Positions 1 through 9,392 are shown, numbered from the stretch's first letter. The stretch: 64,000 nucleotides of DNA from VXPQ01 sp965248175 (GCA_965248175.1 OZ252093.1:310001-374000), one strand, 5' to 3'. Notes: a model not told the origin generated them from the sequence alone. Made by a program: numbers and translations.

Positions 1-1894
1 TACGGCGTATCTGTTCTGGGCCAAGGGGACGAAACAGAACGATTTCGTCGATCCGGTTAAGAAATTCCGGCCTGAGCCGTTGCTTGAGAAGGATTCTCAT
101 ATCCTCCTTCATTGCTGCGAGCGCCTTGTCATCGAAGGTCTCGATGGCTTCGATCCGTTCCTGTATGATCTCGGACCCCATGTTACTCGTCATGATGATG
201 ATCGTATTCCGGAAATCGGCTACGCGGCCCTTGTTGTCGGTCAGGCGCCCGTCGTCGAGAACCTGCAACAACACATTGAACACTTCGGGATGCGCCTTCT
301 CGATTTCGTCGAGCAGAATAACGGAATACGGACGGCGACGCACCGCTTCGGTAAGTTGCCCCCCTTCTTCATAGCCGACGTAACCCGGGGGGGCGCCCAC
401 GAGACGGCTGATTGTGTGGCGCTCCTGGTATTCGCTCATGTCGATGCGCACCATGGCGTTCTCGTCGTTGAACAGGAACTCGGCGAGGGCCTTCGCCAGT
501 TCGGTCTTGCCCGTACCGGTGGAGCCAAGGAAAATAAAACTCCCTATCGGGCGCGACGCTTCCTGTAATCCGGTTCGGCCCCGGCGCACGGCGTCGGAAA
601 CGGCCCGGAGCGCTTCGGGCTGTCCGACAACGCGGCGTTCCAGCATTTCTTCGAGCCGCAACAGCTTATCCCGCTCGCCGGCAAGCATTTTCGCCACCGG
701 AATACCGGTCCACCGCGATACGATCTCTGCGATGTCCTCCGGGTCGATTTCTTCCTTCAACAGCGCGCCCCGCTCCTGGATTTCATCGAGCTGAGCCTGC
801 GCCTCCCGGATTTTTTGTTCGGCCTGCGGAATCTGTCCGTAACGAATTTCCGCAACGCGGCCGTACTCGCCGCTGCGTTCGAGGTTTTCCGCCTGGATAC
901 GGAGTTGCTCCATACCCTCTCGGGTATCCCGAATCGTGCGAATGACATTTTTCTCCTGTTCCCAGCGCGCCCGGAGTTCGTTGCGCTCTTCCTCGAGTTT
1001 GGCGATCTGTTCATCAATCCGCTCGGGCTTGCCTTGTGCACCGTCCCGCTTGACGGCTTCCCGTTCGATTTCCAGTTGCCGGATTTGCCGTTCCATCTGA
1101 TCGAGATCCTCCGGCATGGAGTCAATCTCGATCCGAAGCCGGGCCGCCGATTCATCGATCAGATCAATGGCCTTGTCGGGCAGGAAACGATCGGAGATGT
1201 ACCGGTGACTGAGTTCGGCCGCCGCTACGATGGCGGCGTCCTGGATCCGCACGCCGTGATGCACCTCGTAGCGATCCTTGATGCCGCGCAGGATGGAAAT
1301 GGTATCGGCTACGGTCGGCTCCGCAACCAGCACCATCTGAAAGCGGCGTTCCAGCGCCTTGTCTTTTTCGAGGTGCTTGCGGTACTCGTCGAGGGTGGTT
1401 GCGCCGATGGCGCGCAATTCGCCGCGGGCGAGAGCGGGTTTCAGAATGTTCGCCGCATCCATTGCGCCCTCCGCCGCGCCCGCGCCCACGAGCGTATGGA
1501 TTTCGTCGATGAACAGAATGACCTGTCCATCCGATTCGGCGACTTCCCTGACAACGGCTTTCAGCCGGTCCTCGAATTCGCCGCGGTACTTGGCGCCCGC
1601 GATGAGCGTGCCCATATCGAGCGCGACCAGCCGCTTGTCCTTGAGCCCTTCCGGCACATCGCCCTGCACGATGCGAATGGCCAGACCTTCCGCAATCGCC
1701 GTTTTCCCGACCCCGGGTTCCCCGACCAGCACGGGGTTGTTTTTGGTCCGGCGGGAAAGAATTTGCAGGACGCGCCGGATTTCCTCGTCGCGCCCGATAA
1801 CGGGGTCGATGCCGCCCTTCCTTGCCAGCTCGATGAGATCACGGGCAAAGCGCTCGAGCGCCTGATGCCCATTGTTTTCCTGTTGGGAATTCAT
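1..1894 (-). CDS. clpB: ClpB-type AAA+ disaggregase lacking the N-terminal domain (3' end outside window)
   Basis: Hsp100 chaperone that, with DnaK, extracts polypeptides from aggregates in the cytosol. Reading leftward from ATG at 1894, about 631 codons are visible. The protein opens MNSQQENNGHQALERF and goes straight into AAA-1 (GRDEEIRR, Walker A GEPGVGKT, Walker B ILFIDEIH). A long charged coiled-coil middle domain follows, which separates ClpB from ClpA and ClpC, then AAA-2 (Walker A GSTGTGKT, pore loop GYVGYEEGG, Walker B VILLDEIEKAHPEV). The C-terminal 100 or so residues lie beyond the left edge. The usual 140-150 residue Clp_N substrate domain is absent: the frame stays open upstream of 1894 but shows no Clp_N motifs. 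No clear ribosome binding site precedes the ATG. ClpB identity is secure; the N-terminal boundary is less so. Confidence 0.93.
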   Translation of the reverse strand, partial: MNSQQENNGHQALERFARDLIELARKGGIDPVIGRDEEIRRVLQILSRRTKNNPVLVGEPGVGKTAIAEGLAIRIVQGDVPEGLKDKRLVALDMGTLIAGAKYRGEFEDRLKAVVREVAESDGQVILFIDEIHTLVGAGAAEGAMDAANILKPALARGELRAIGATTLDEYRKHLEKDKALERRFQMVLVAEPTVADTISILRGIKDRYEVHHGVRIQDAAIVAAAELSHRYISDRFLPDKAIDLIDESAARLRIEIDSMPEDLDQMERQIRQLEIEREAVKRDGAQGKPERIDEQIAKLEEERNELRARWEQEKNVIRTIRDTREGMEQLRIQAENLERSGEYGRVAEIRYGQIPQAEQKIREAQAQLDEIQERGALLKEEIDPEDIAEIVSRWTGIPVAKMLAGERDKLLRLEEMLERRVVGQPEALRAVSDAVRRGRTGLQEASRPIGSFIFLGSTGTGKTELAKALAEFLFNDENAMVRIDMSEYQERHTISRLVGAPPGYVGYEEGGQLTEAVRRRPYSVILLDEIEKAHPEVFNVLLQVLDDGRLTDNKGRVADFRNTIIIMTSNMGSEIIQERIEAIETFDDKALAAMKEDMRILLKQRLRPEFLNRIDEIVLFRPLGPEQIRR

Positions 1895-2245
1895 TCGGAT
1901 ACTTGTTTTACACCGACAAATGCATGTTTCAATGCAAACCGTGCCCTGTATCCGGAAAGGATACCCCTTGTATGGGCCACTCGCGCATCGTTGTGCGGTC
2001 AGTACCTACTAAAAGCGTACCGGAAGCCCAACGCATGACAGTTTGGCAGAATGCGAAGAGCGCGGATCGTGTCTGTATGTTCAGTAATCGTTTGGTTGGG
2101 AAGGCTGTATGGAAGCAAAGGGCCAGCAAGAATGAAAAAAAATGGCGGATCTTATGCTGATCCTCCATTTTGCCGGCGAAAAAACAGGGAGGCCATGTAT
2201 AAAATTACAAAGGAAGCCGGGGGATTTTTTGAAAAATTGGACCAA
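1895..2245. other. Non-coding stretch between clpB and the DUF493 gene
   Basis: No credible gene on either strand. The open frames here are short, lack recognisable domains and run through A-rich tracts. The promoter of clpB must lie here, since clpB is transcribed leftward from 1894, but I see no clear sigma-32-like or Bacteroidota-type promoter. The right half leads into the base-paired region at 2246-2355. Confidence 0.4.
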
Positions 2246-2355
2246 ACGGGCGCACCGTGCGGACAGATGCGGACCGAGAGGGTTCAGGCGACCCTCCGGC
2301 CAACATGACACCGTGCGCCCGTTCCATTAGGAACGACCAGATATTACGTCTCGTT
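2246..2355 (+). ncRNA. Candidate structured RNA or leader upstream of the DUF493 gene
   Basis: A perfect 10-bp pairing links ACGGGCGCAC (2246-2255) with GTGCGCCCGT (2313-2322). Nested inside is a hairpin, GAGGGT (2278-2283) with ACCCTC (2291-2296), extended by CCG/CGG across a one-base bulge, with a 7-nt loop. A second small stem follows (AACG near 2332 with CGTT near 2352, enclosing AGA/TCT). There is no T-tract, so it is not a simple terminator. I could not match it to TPP, cobalamin, SAM, SRP or 6S consensus features. It ends about 140 bases before the start of the DUF493 gene. Strand is inferred from that gene. Confidence 0.33.
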
Positions 2356-2494
2356 TCAGATGGCAGGGGCACAAATTAGTGATGAGCATTCCCGGCAAGT
2401 TGCGGAAATCTCAATATGGTGCCTGCCCGACCGCGCCTGTATCGGAACGACAAACTTCCCGATCGATTTCAAGCAGCCCGGGAGCGAACAAACC

Positions 2495-2776
2495 ATGAAA
2501 AGCGTACCGGCGGAAGAGGATGCCTGGTGGCGTCATTTTCAGGAACTTCTGGACGATCAGATTGATTTTCCCGACGAGTATCTGTTCAAGTTCATTGTGC
2601 CTGCCCGCAGCATGGACGAACTCAGAAACATCTTCGGGAGACACCCGATTACGGTGCGCGCGTCGTCCAAAGGCCGGTATCTCAGCCTTACGGCGAAGAT
2701 GGAAGTGCATTCCAGCGATGAAATCGTCGCTGTGTACCAGGCCGCTGCGAAGGTGGAGCAGGTGATGATGCTTTGA
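2495..2776 (+). CDS. DUF493 (YbeD-like) family protein
   Basis: Small cytosolic protein of 93 residues with the alpha-beta DUF493 fold. The visible pattern is YLFKFIVPA near the N-terminus, then a charged turn and the strand RYLSLTAKMEVHSSDEI, with an Ile/Val-rich C-terminal helix. The family is uncharacterised and may be a small-molecule-binding regulator. I chose ATG 2495 because GGAGCG lies just upstream and because the size then matches the family; the frame is open farther back to 2360, but that part looks non-coding. It is followed after 45 bases by uxuA on the same strand. Confidence 0.8.
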   Translation: MKSVPAEEDAWWRHFQELLDDQIDFPDEYLFKFIVPARSMDELRNIFGRHPITVRASSKGRYLSLTAKMEVHSSDEIVAVYQAAAKVEQVMML

Positions 2777-2821
2777 CCCGCGCAGGATCGGCAGCACTCT
2801 GTAATTCTTCAGCGAAACGCT

Positions 2822-3862
2822 ATGAAACTGACGTTCAGGTGGTACGGCCCGGGCGATCCGGTATCGCCGGGGTATATCCGGCAGATTCCCCGCATGACGG
2901 GCATTGTGAGTGCGCTTCAGGATTGCGCACCGGGCGAGGTATGGCCCCGGGAAAAAGTGCGTGCGCTGCGCGAAACGATCGAAGCGGCGGGCCTGCGTTT
3001 TTCGGTGGTAGAGTCGATTGCCATACACGAACATATCAAACTGGGGCGGCCGGACCGAGACGCATTGATCGCCCGGTACGAACAGAGCGTGGAAGCGGTG
3101 GCCGCCGAAGGCGTACCGGTCATCTGCTACAATTTCATGCCGGTTTTCGACTGGCTGCGCACGGATCTGGCGATGCCGCAACCGGATGGATCGACGGCGC
3201 TCCGGTTCGATCAGAAGGACATGGAAGCAATCGACTTTTCTGCGGGGACGCAGGACCTCCCGGGGTGGCACGCTGCCTACACGGGCGAGGAAGTCACCGC
3301 GTTGCGCGCCGGATACGCGGAACTCTCGGAGGAAGACCTGTGGGACAATCTGGCGTATTTCCTGGAGCGCATCGTTCCCGTGGCCGAGCGTGCCGGGGTA
3401 CGCCTTGCCATTCATCCCGACGATCCGCCCTGGTCCGTGGCGGGGTTCCCGCGCATTATTACGAGCGGCGCCGCACTGAAACGAGTTACGCAACTGGTGG
3501 ACAGCGAAGCAAACGGCGTGACACTGTGTACGGGTTCGCTGGGCGCGAATCCTGCCGAAGCCGCCCGGCTTCCGGAGACGATTCGTTCGCTGGCGGGGCG
3601 CATCCATTTTGTGCATGCGCGCAACGTGACCCATCTCGGAGACCGGTCCTTTCGGGAGAGCGTACATCCCGATGGTGACGTGGATATGCCGGCAGTGATG
3701 GAGGCTCTACTGGAGATTGGATTCGACGGCCCGGCCCGACCGGATCACGGGCGTATGATCTGGGGAGAGAAAGGACTGGCAGGATACGGTTTGTACGATC
3801 GTGCGCTGGGGGCCACCTACATGGCCGGCTTGTGGGACGCTACGGTACGCAGGGCCGCGTAA
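2822..3862 (+). CDS. uxuA: Mannonate dehydratase
   Basis: Converts D-mannonate to 2-keto-3-deoxy-D-gluconate in hexuronate (glucuronate) catabolism, in the cytosol. The 346 residues match the TIM-barrel UxuA family end to end: N-terminal MKLTFRWYGPGDPVSP, the central YNFMPVFDWLRTDL, the metal-site region AIHPDDPPW, a GSLGANP segment, and HFVHARNV plus DGDVDM near the C-terminus. Length is a little below the 390 residues of the E. coli enzyme, as in many non-enteric members. No other uronate gene adjoins it, but dgoD at 44.8 kb and the xylanase at 22.3 kb point to the same use of plant sugars. Confidence 0.92.
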   Translation: MKLTFRWYGPGDPVSPGYIRQIPRMTGIVSALQDCAPGEVWPREKVRALRETIEAAGLRFSVVESIAIHEHIKLGRPDRDALIARYEQSVEAVAAEGVPVICYNFMPVFDWLRTDLAMPQPDGSTALRFDQKDMEAIDFSAGTQDLPGWHAAYTGEEVTALRAGYAELSEEDLWDNLAYFLERIVPVAERAGVRLAIHPDDPPWSVAGFPRIITSGAALKRVTQLVDSEANGVTLCTGSLGANPAEAARLPETIRSLAGRIHFVHARNVTHLGDRSFRESVHPDGDVDMPAVMEALLEIGFDGPARPDHGRMIWGEKGLAGYGLYDRALGATYMAGLWDATVRRAA

Positions 3863-3967
3863 CGTACGCTGCGAGACGTTCCGTGCGGGGGCTTGCACGC
3901 CGGGCGCTCCACGGGAGGCGCGTATCGCGTATCTTTATGGTCGAGTATGCCTCGATAGTGCAGACCC

Positions 3968-6028
3968 ATGGAACGTCCTTTTCACTCGATTTATTCGCAC
4001 GGCTTCATCCGGACCGCTGTTTGCGTGCCGCGTTTGCGCGTGGCCGATCCGGGCTATAATGCCGAGCAAACGATCCGGCTTGCGGAACAGGCTTCCGCGA
4101 TGTCCGCAGCGGTGACCGTGTTCCCTGAACTGGGATTGTCGGCGTACGCCAACGATGACCTGTTCCACCAGGATGCGCTCCTCGACAGCGCGATGGAAGC
4201 CGTATCCCGCGTGGCGGCCGCTTCGCGCGACCTGACGCCGGTGCTTGTCGTCGGCGCGCCCCTTCGCTTCGACGCCGCGCTATTCAACTGTGCGGTAGTG
4301 ATCTACCGGGGAAATATCCTGGGAATCGTCCCGAAAAGTTACCTGCCGAACTACGCCGAATTCTACGAAAAGCGGCAGTTTACACGTGCCGCCGCCGCGC
4401 TGCGGGGCGAGGTGCGTTTTCTAAACGCCACCGTACCCTTCGGAAGCGATCTGATTTTCGAGACGCCCTCCCTGGAGCACTTTGCGCTCCACGTGGAGTT
4501 GTGCGAGGACCTGTGGGTGCCTATTCCGCCGAGTACGTATGCGGCGCTGGGCGGGGCCTGCGTGCTGGCTAACTTGTCGGCAAGCAACAGCACCATCGGC
4601 AAGGCGGAATACCGGCGCGGGCTGTGCGCGTTGCAATCGGGCAAGTGCGTTGCCGCGTACCTCTATGCGGGAGCAGGGCCGGGCGAATCCACGACGGATC
4701 TGGCCTGGGACGGACACGGCATGATCTGGGAGAACGGGCGGCTGCTCGCGGAAACGGAGCGGTTTTCGCCAGAAGGGCAGATGATGCTCGCGGATGTGGA
4801 CCTCGAGTTGCTGGCGCAAAACCGGATGCGTCTGACCAGTTTTCACGACGCGGCAGGCGATCACCGGGACCGGTTGCAGACATTACGGCGCATAGCCTTC
4901 GATTTCGAGGTTCCGCAAGGAGACATTCCGCTGCGGCGCCCGGTAGAACGGTTTCCGTACGTACCGAGCGATCCGGCCACGCTGGACGCCCGATGCCAGG
5001 AAGCCTGTAACATTCAGGTGCATGGCCTGATGCAGCGGTTGCAGAGCACCGGTATCGACCGCATCGTAATCGGGGTGTCGGGGGGACTCGATTCGACGCA
5101 GGCGCTGCTTGTGGCGGCCCGGACCATGGACAAACTGGGACTCCCCAGAGAACACATCCTGGCCTATACGATGCCCGGATTCGCCACGAGCGACCGGACG
5201 CTGGCGAATGCGCGGTCGCTCATGCAGGCAGTGGGGGTTACTGCCGGGGAGATCGACATCCGGCCCGCCGCCATGCAGACATTTCGCGACATCGGCCATC
5301 CATTTGCGGATGACGAACCAGTGTACGACGTGACGTTCGAGAACGTACAGGCCGGAACGCGTACCTCCCATCTTTTCCGGCTGGCCAACCTGCACGGCGG
5401 CCTCGTACTGGGCACCGGCGACTTGAGCGAACTGGCGCTGGGATGGACCACGTACGGCGTCGGCGACCACATGTCGCATTACAACGTAAATACGTCCGTT
5501 CCGAAAACCCTGGTCCAGCATCTCATCCGGTGGACGATGGAAGCCGGCGCCTTCGACGACCGTACCGCCGGGGTGCTGCAATCCGTTCTGGATACGGAAA
5601 TTTCGCCGGAACTCGTTCCGCAAGAGAGCGGAAACGCCGACGAGCCGCACCAGCGAACCGAGGAGGTTGTCGGGCCATTCGATTTGCAGGATTTCAATTT
5701 GTATTACGTTACGCGGTACGGTTTCCGGCCTGCAAAGGTCGCGTTCCTGAGCCATCATGCCTGGGGCAGTGCTCCTGAAAATCGTGAGGGTGTGGAAGCG
5801 GACGGATTGCCGGCACGCACGTACGCCCTTGCCGAGATCAAGCACTGGCTGGGCGTATTCCTCTACCGGTTCTTCAAAACCAGCCAGTTCAAGCGCTCGG
5901 CCATGCCCAATGGGCCGAAGGTGGGATCCGGCGGTTCGCTTTCGCCGCGCGGCGACTGGCGGGCGCCGAGCGATTCGGAAGCCGACGTATGGATCGAGGC
6001 GCTCCATCGGGACGTGCCTGACCGGTGA
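3968..6028 (+). CDS. nadE: Glutamine-dependent NAD+ synthetase
   Basis: Makes NAD+ from deamido-NAD+, ATP and glutamine, the last step of NAD synthesis. The 686 residues hold an N-terminal nitrilase-fold glutaminase with the Glu-Lys-Cys triad visible (E54 in FPELGLSAY, K123 in VPKSYLP, C179 in ELCEDLW), then a synthetase domain with the PP-loop SGGLDST at 371-377 and the downstream GTGDLSELALGW. The length and layout match the long, two-domain form known from Mycobacterium tuberculosis. It stands alone, converging on pgl with about 130 bases between them. Confidence 0.95.
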   Translation: MERPFHSIYSHGFIRTAVCVPRLRVADPGYNAEQTIRLAEQASAMSAAVTVFPELGLSAYANDDLFHQDALLDSAMEAVSRVAAASRDLTPVLVVGAPLRFDAALFNCAVVIYRGNILGIVPKSYLPNYAEFYEKRQFTRAAAALRGEVRFLNATVPFGSDLIFETPSLEHFALHVELCEDLWVPIPPSTYAALGGACVLANLSASNSTIGKAEYRRGLCALQSGKCVAAYLYAGAGPGESTTDLAWDGHGMIWENGRLLAETERFSPEGQMMLADVDLELLAQNRMRLTSFHDAAGDHRDRLQTLRRIAFDFEVPQGDIPLRRPVERFPYVPSDPATLDARCQEACNIQVHGLMQRLQSTGIDRIVIGVSGGLDSTQALLVAARTMDKLGLPREHILAYTMPGFATSDRTLANARSLMQAVGVTAGEIDIRPAAMQTFRDIGHPFADDEPVYDVTFENVQAGTRTSHLFRLANLHGGLVLGTGDLSELALGWTTYGVGDHMSHYNVNTSVPKTLVQHLIRWTMEAGAFDDRTAGVLQSVLDTEISPELVPQESGNADEPHQRTEEVVGPFDLQDFNLYYVTRYGFRPAKVAFLSHHAWGSAPENREGVEADGLPARTYALAEIKHWLGVFLYRFFKTSQFKRSAMPNGPKVGSGGSLSPRGDWRAPSDSEADVWIEALHRDVPDR

Positions 6029-6159
6029 CCAAGGCGGTTCGCCACGGTATGGTGGGCCATGCGGCGGGGTCGAAACCCGGCGGATAAAGGAAGCGCGCCG
6101 CCGCGCATGTACACGGGCCCTGAACGGCCGGTCAGAACCCGGTGCATAAGGACGTAGGA

Positions 6160-6870
6160 TCACGCCGGGGCGTCAGGATACGCCGCGGTATCGGCAAGAA
6201 CCACTGTTTCCCGAAGCCCGCGGATGTGCGAGGAAGGCAGGGCCGGATCGTCGTCGAGGACGCGCCGCAGTGTCTCCCGCTTGGCTGCCCCCGCAACCAT
6301 AAATACCACCGTTTCCGCCCGGTTGAGTACGGCGGGCGTGAGTGTGATCCGCTCCCTCGGCGGCCTGGATGCAGGCCCCTCTACCGCCACTGCCCACCGG
6401 TCCTTTACCGGCGCGTATCCCGGAAACAGCGAGGCAGTGTGTCCATCCTCCCCGATGCCGAGCAGAGCAAGGTCGAAGGTTGTAGCCGAAGCGGAGTCGA
6501 AGCATCCCCGCAGGATAGCTTCGTAGTCTTCCGCAGCCGCTTCGGGCGTTTTGAGCGAGGTATTTACCGGGTGCAGGTTTGCCTCCGAAATCGGTACGTG
6601 GTCAACGAACAAGCGCCGGGCCGCCCGGAAATTGTTGCCAGGATGATCTTCAGGTACGAACCGCTCATCGGCCCAGAACAGGCGGATGTCGGGCCATGGC
6701 AACGAGCGCCCTTCCGCACCGCCGAGCAACGAAAAAAGGCGCTCCGGCGTCGATCCGCCGGAAAGGCAAATACTGCAAGGCGTGCCCGCGCGCGCCTTCG
6801 CGCGAATCATGCGCAAGGCCGCATGGCTCAGCGCATCGAGGTGCTCGTACGTTTCCAGCCGTCGTTTCAT
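6160..6870 (-). CDS. pgl: 6-phosphogluconolactonase (DevB/Pgl type)
   Basis: Hydrolyses 6-phosphoglucono-lactone to 6-phosphogluconate, step two of the oxidative pentose phosphate pathway. 236 residues, the normal size. Visible family motifs are SGGSTPERLF near residue 38, IRLFWADERFVPEDHPGNNFR and the C-terminal-half LLGIGEDGHTASLFPG, which carry the phosphate- and lactone-binding residues of the glucosamine-6-phosphate isomerase-like fold. It lies 13 bases downstream of zwf, so the two are almost certainly co-transcribed. Confidence 0.95.
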   Translation of the reverse strand: MKRRLETYEHLDALSHAALRMIRAKARAGTPCSICLSGGSTPERLFSLLGGAEGRSLPWPDIRLFWADERFVPEDHPGNNFRAARRLFVDHVPISEANLHPVNTSLKTPEAAAEDYEAILRGCFDSASATTFDLALLGIGEDGHTASLFPGYAPVKDRWAVAVEGPASRPPRERITLTPAVLNRAETVVFMVAGAAKRETLRRVLDDDPALPSSHIRGLRETVVLADTAAYPDAPA

Positions 6871-6883
6871 GGAAGGCCGCGTC

Positions 6884-8293
6884 TCACGAAGCGGAATTCG
6901 GGCCGGTTGATCCGGGAGCGTACGGATGCACAGGCAGGCCGGCTTCGAGAATCGGCGTGTAGAGCCGCCACGAGTTGATCACTTCGTCGGCATGCACGAA
7001 CAGGGTCTGATCTCCCTGAATCACATCGCCGAGCAGCGTTTCGTAGGCTTGCGGGAGATCGCCGAACACCTCGTCGTAGCGGAAGCGGAGCCTTCTGGGG
7101 GTTAGCCTGAGCGGCATGCGAGGCTGTTTTACGTCAAAGTGCAGGTTGAACCCTTCGTCCGGTTGCAACGTGATTTCGAGGATGTTGGGACGAACGTTGC
7201 AGGTATCCTCGTAGGGCCGGAAAAGCGAGACCGGGGCCGGCTGAAACCGGATCGCAATGCGGGTGCGCTTTTCGGGCATGCGCTTGCCGGTCTCGAGGAT
7301 GAACGGAACGCCTCGCCAACGCCAGTTGGCGATCTCCATGCGCAGGCGGACGAACGTTTCGGTGGTAGACCCGTCCGGCACCCCCTTTTCCTCGCGGTAT
7401 GCCCTTACGGGCTTGCCATCCATTTCGCCGGCGGCGTACTGGCCCAGCAGCACATCCTCTGGGCGGAGTGGAACGATGGATTCCAGCACCTTGATTTTTT
7501 CCTGCCGAATGGAGTCGGCGTCGAACCGGGCGGGCGCCTCCATCGCAACCAGCGAGAGCAACTGCGTAATATGGTTCTGCACCATGTCCCGCAACGCTCC
7601 TGACTGGTCGTAATAGCCTGCACGCGTTTCCACGCCCAAGGCTTCGTGCACCTGGATATCGACCCGTTCGATCTGCCCCCGGTGCCATACGCTCTCGAAA
7701 AGTGCGTTACCGAACCGGAAGACAAGCAGGTTCTGTACGGTTTCCTTGCCGAGATAGTGGTCGATGCGAAATATCTGGGATTCGGAGAAATACTGGTGTA
7801 CGAGGTCGTTCAACGCATGGGCCGACGTCAGATCGTGTCCAAACGGCTTTTCGATGACGAGCCGTGCCCAGCCCGCCGTCCTGTGGAGATTGGCCTGCCC
7901 GAGGGCCTCGATGGTTCCGGGGAACGTCTTTGGGGGCAGAGCAAGGTAGAAGACCCGGTTTCCGGGCAGGCTGCATTCCTTTTCGATGGAGTCGATCCGG
8001 CGGGCAAGTCCGTCGTAGCCGTTGCTTCCGCCCCCCAGCGACTGGTAGAACACGTGATCGTCGCACCAGGCAGAGAGATCGGAGCCCTCCGGATGCTGCT
8101 CGCGCAGTGCCTCCCGGACGCCGTCCCGGAAGGCGGCGTCGGATATGTCGGACCGGGCCACGCCGAGAATGTGGCAATAGCGCAGTTCGTCGTGCCGCTC
8201 CATGAGATGGAACAGAGCGGGCACCAGCTTGCGCGATGTCAGGTCGCCGCTGGCGCCGAGAATGACAAAGAGGTGAGGTTGGAAGGAGTGCAT
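6884..8293 (-). CDS. zwf: Glucose-6-phosphate 1-dehydrogenase
   Basis: Oxidises glucose-6-phosphate with NADP+, the entry to the oxidative pentose phosphate pathway. 469 residues. The N-terminal Rossmann fingerprint is GASGDLTSRKLVPALF; the substrate-binding signature RIDHYLGKE with catalytic histidine follows near residue 175; VIEKPFGHDL and FAGMSGRMQR-equivalent C-terminal sequence (DVIQGDQTLFVHADEV) complete the family pattern. It heads the zwf-pgl pair. The gntK and gnd genes of the same pathway sit 50 kb away in this window. Confidence 0.96.
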   Translation of the reverse strand: MHSFQPHLFVILGASGDLTSRKLVPALFHLMERHDELRYCHILGVARSDISDAAFRDGVREALREQHPEGSDLSAWCDDHVFYQSLGGGSNGYDGLARRIDSIEKECSLPGNRVFYLALPPKTFPGTIEALGQANLHRTAGWARLVIEKPFGHDLTSAHALNDLVHQYFSESQIFRIDHYLGKETVQNLLVFRFGNALFESVWHRGQIERVDIQVHEALGVETRAGYYDQSGALRDMVQNHITQLLSLVAMEAPARFDADSIRQEKIKVLESIVPLRPEDVLLGQYAAGEMDGKPVRAYREEKGVPDGSTTETFVRLRMEIANWRWRGVPFILETGKRMPEKRTRIAIRFQPAPVSLFRPYEDTCNVRPNILEITLQPDEGFNLHFDVKQPRMPLRLTPRRLRFRYDEVFGDLPQAYETLLGDVIQGDQTLFVHADEVINSWRLYTPILEAGLPVHPYAPGSTGPNSAS

Positions 8294-8332
8294 GGCCGCA
8301 GTACGGTTAATGCGTGGCAGCGGTTTTTCATA

Positions 8333-8902
8333 TTAAGGAACCCGGGCAACATTGCCGTCTGGAGACTTTGAAACGAGTTTCCCCATAGGGTCTTTCAGAT
8401 TCTTTGTCAGACGGCCCTCATCGTCAATCAACGCGATACGGCTTGGTCGTTGCGCACCCCACCGCCATAGAATCAGGTTAATATCTTTCGATTCTGCTTC
8501 TCGCGCAAAACTTTGTACCCGCATTCCGGCAAAACCCTCCGCGATCAATTGATCCGCCAGTGCATGCGGCAAGGGAATTATACCATCCAGCATATCGCGT
8601 TCCCAATTCGGACAGCAAAGATCGGAATCCGAGACAGAGTACTCCGCCCGCCGGGACTCATCCAGTGCATCGAAAATGGGTTCGACATCTACCTCGTAGG
8701 CACAGAGTATGAGAGGCTGCATGGGTCGCCCCAATGGCTCCGCTTCGCGTATAGCCGTTAGCGGCAACAGAGATGTATACAGCGCAGGCAGGTTGCGTCG
8801 ATTAAATCGGCCGCCATGACGCCTTGCCCCTTCCCCGGAGAGTGGGTCCCACGCCCATTGCGGGTTATGCGCGCGATAAACAACCCCCTGAAACCGCATC
8901 AC
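8333..8902 (-). CDS. RES-domain toxin of a Xre/RES toxin-antitoxin pair
   Basis: Probable NAD+-degrading toxin. The RES family (MbcT, ParT and relatives) cleaves or phosphorolyses NAD+, or ADP-ribosylates targets. In 189 residues the fold's Arg (VYRAHNP), the GGRFN loop, the Tyr-Thr-Ser strand (ALYTSLL) and the conserved glutamate (AIREAEPL) are all present, in order. The C-terminal 30 residues (after LILWRWG) are variable, as usual. Its start ATG overlaps the antitoxin stop by four bases (8899-8902), the classic translational coupling of these pairs. It is the first gene of an accessory cluster. Confidence 0.87.
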   Translation of the reverse strand: MMRFQGVVYRAHNPQWAWDPLSGEGARRHGGRFNRRNLPALYTSLLPLTAIREAEPLGRPMQPLILCAYEVDVEPIFDALDESRRAEYSVSDSDLCCPNWERDMLDGIIPLPHALADQLIAEGFAGMRVQSFAREAESKDINLILWRWGAQRPSRIALIDDEGRLTKNLKDPMGKLVSKSPDGNVARVP

Positions 8903-9249
8903 GCATAACCGCCCGCCATGATACGGTCAAGGTACGCATGGACATGGCTCGCTTTGCCTTCCCGCACGAGTTGGTCCGGGGTCATGCCCCCGAACCCTTG
9001 CATCGGTTCGGAGCGAAACCAGGCATACGCCGCCAAAAGGGATCCGGTTTGCTTTTCCACACGATTGAGAATCTCCAGCATTTCCCGGATGCGGGTTTGG
9101 GTCTTGGGCGCCCGGATCCTTTTAGTTCTCGAAAGCGCATCGCCTCCCAACCCCAGCGTGCCAGCGATTTCGCGCTTGTTCGTTCGAAGCGCATCCGCAA
9201 CCAATCCGGGCGAGAACACTTCGTCTTGAATGTATTCCTGAAGCACCAT
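8899..9249 (-). CDS. Xre/MbcA/ParS-type antitoxin of the RES toxin
   Basis: Antitoxin and probable autorepressor. The N-terminal part is a helical DNA-binding-like region (KREIAGTLGLGGDALSR). The C-terminal 50 residues carry the toxin-binding domain typical of this family, with the pattern LLAAYAWFRSEPMQGFGGMTP and the final LDRIMAGGYA that plugs the toxin active site in known structures. I place the start at 9249 (MVLQEYIQ), where GGGG lies at a usable distance upstream; ATG 9273, eight codons earlier, is also possible. Upstream of it is a short AT-rich stretch (9274-9330) that should hold the promoter. Confidence 0.85.
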   Translation of the reverse strand: MVLQEYIQDEVFSPGLVADALRTNKREIAGTLGLGGDALSRTKRIRAPKTQTRIREMLEILNRVEKQTGSLLAAYAWFRSEPMQGFGGMTPDQLVREGKASHVHAYLDRIMAGGYA

Positions 9250-9392
9250 GGCGTATGCCCCTTTTTTTAACATAAAACAGCGTCATTTTAAGTGAGTTCC
9301 CGGAAATATACCTAATCATTACATATCGTGCTCCGATACCGTTTCGTTGAAAGATCGGGTCTTTCACTTGAAGAGCGACGGCGCTACTTTCC

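Noticed and set aside
80..2038. Long plus-strand open frames through 1-2 kb
   Set aside because: They are the antisense of clpB, whose motifs are intact on the minus strand. Length only reflects high GC.
6029..6159. GGGT-CGAA-ACCC stem between nadE and pgl as a terminator
   Set aside because: Only four pairs and no T-tract on either strand.
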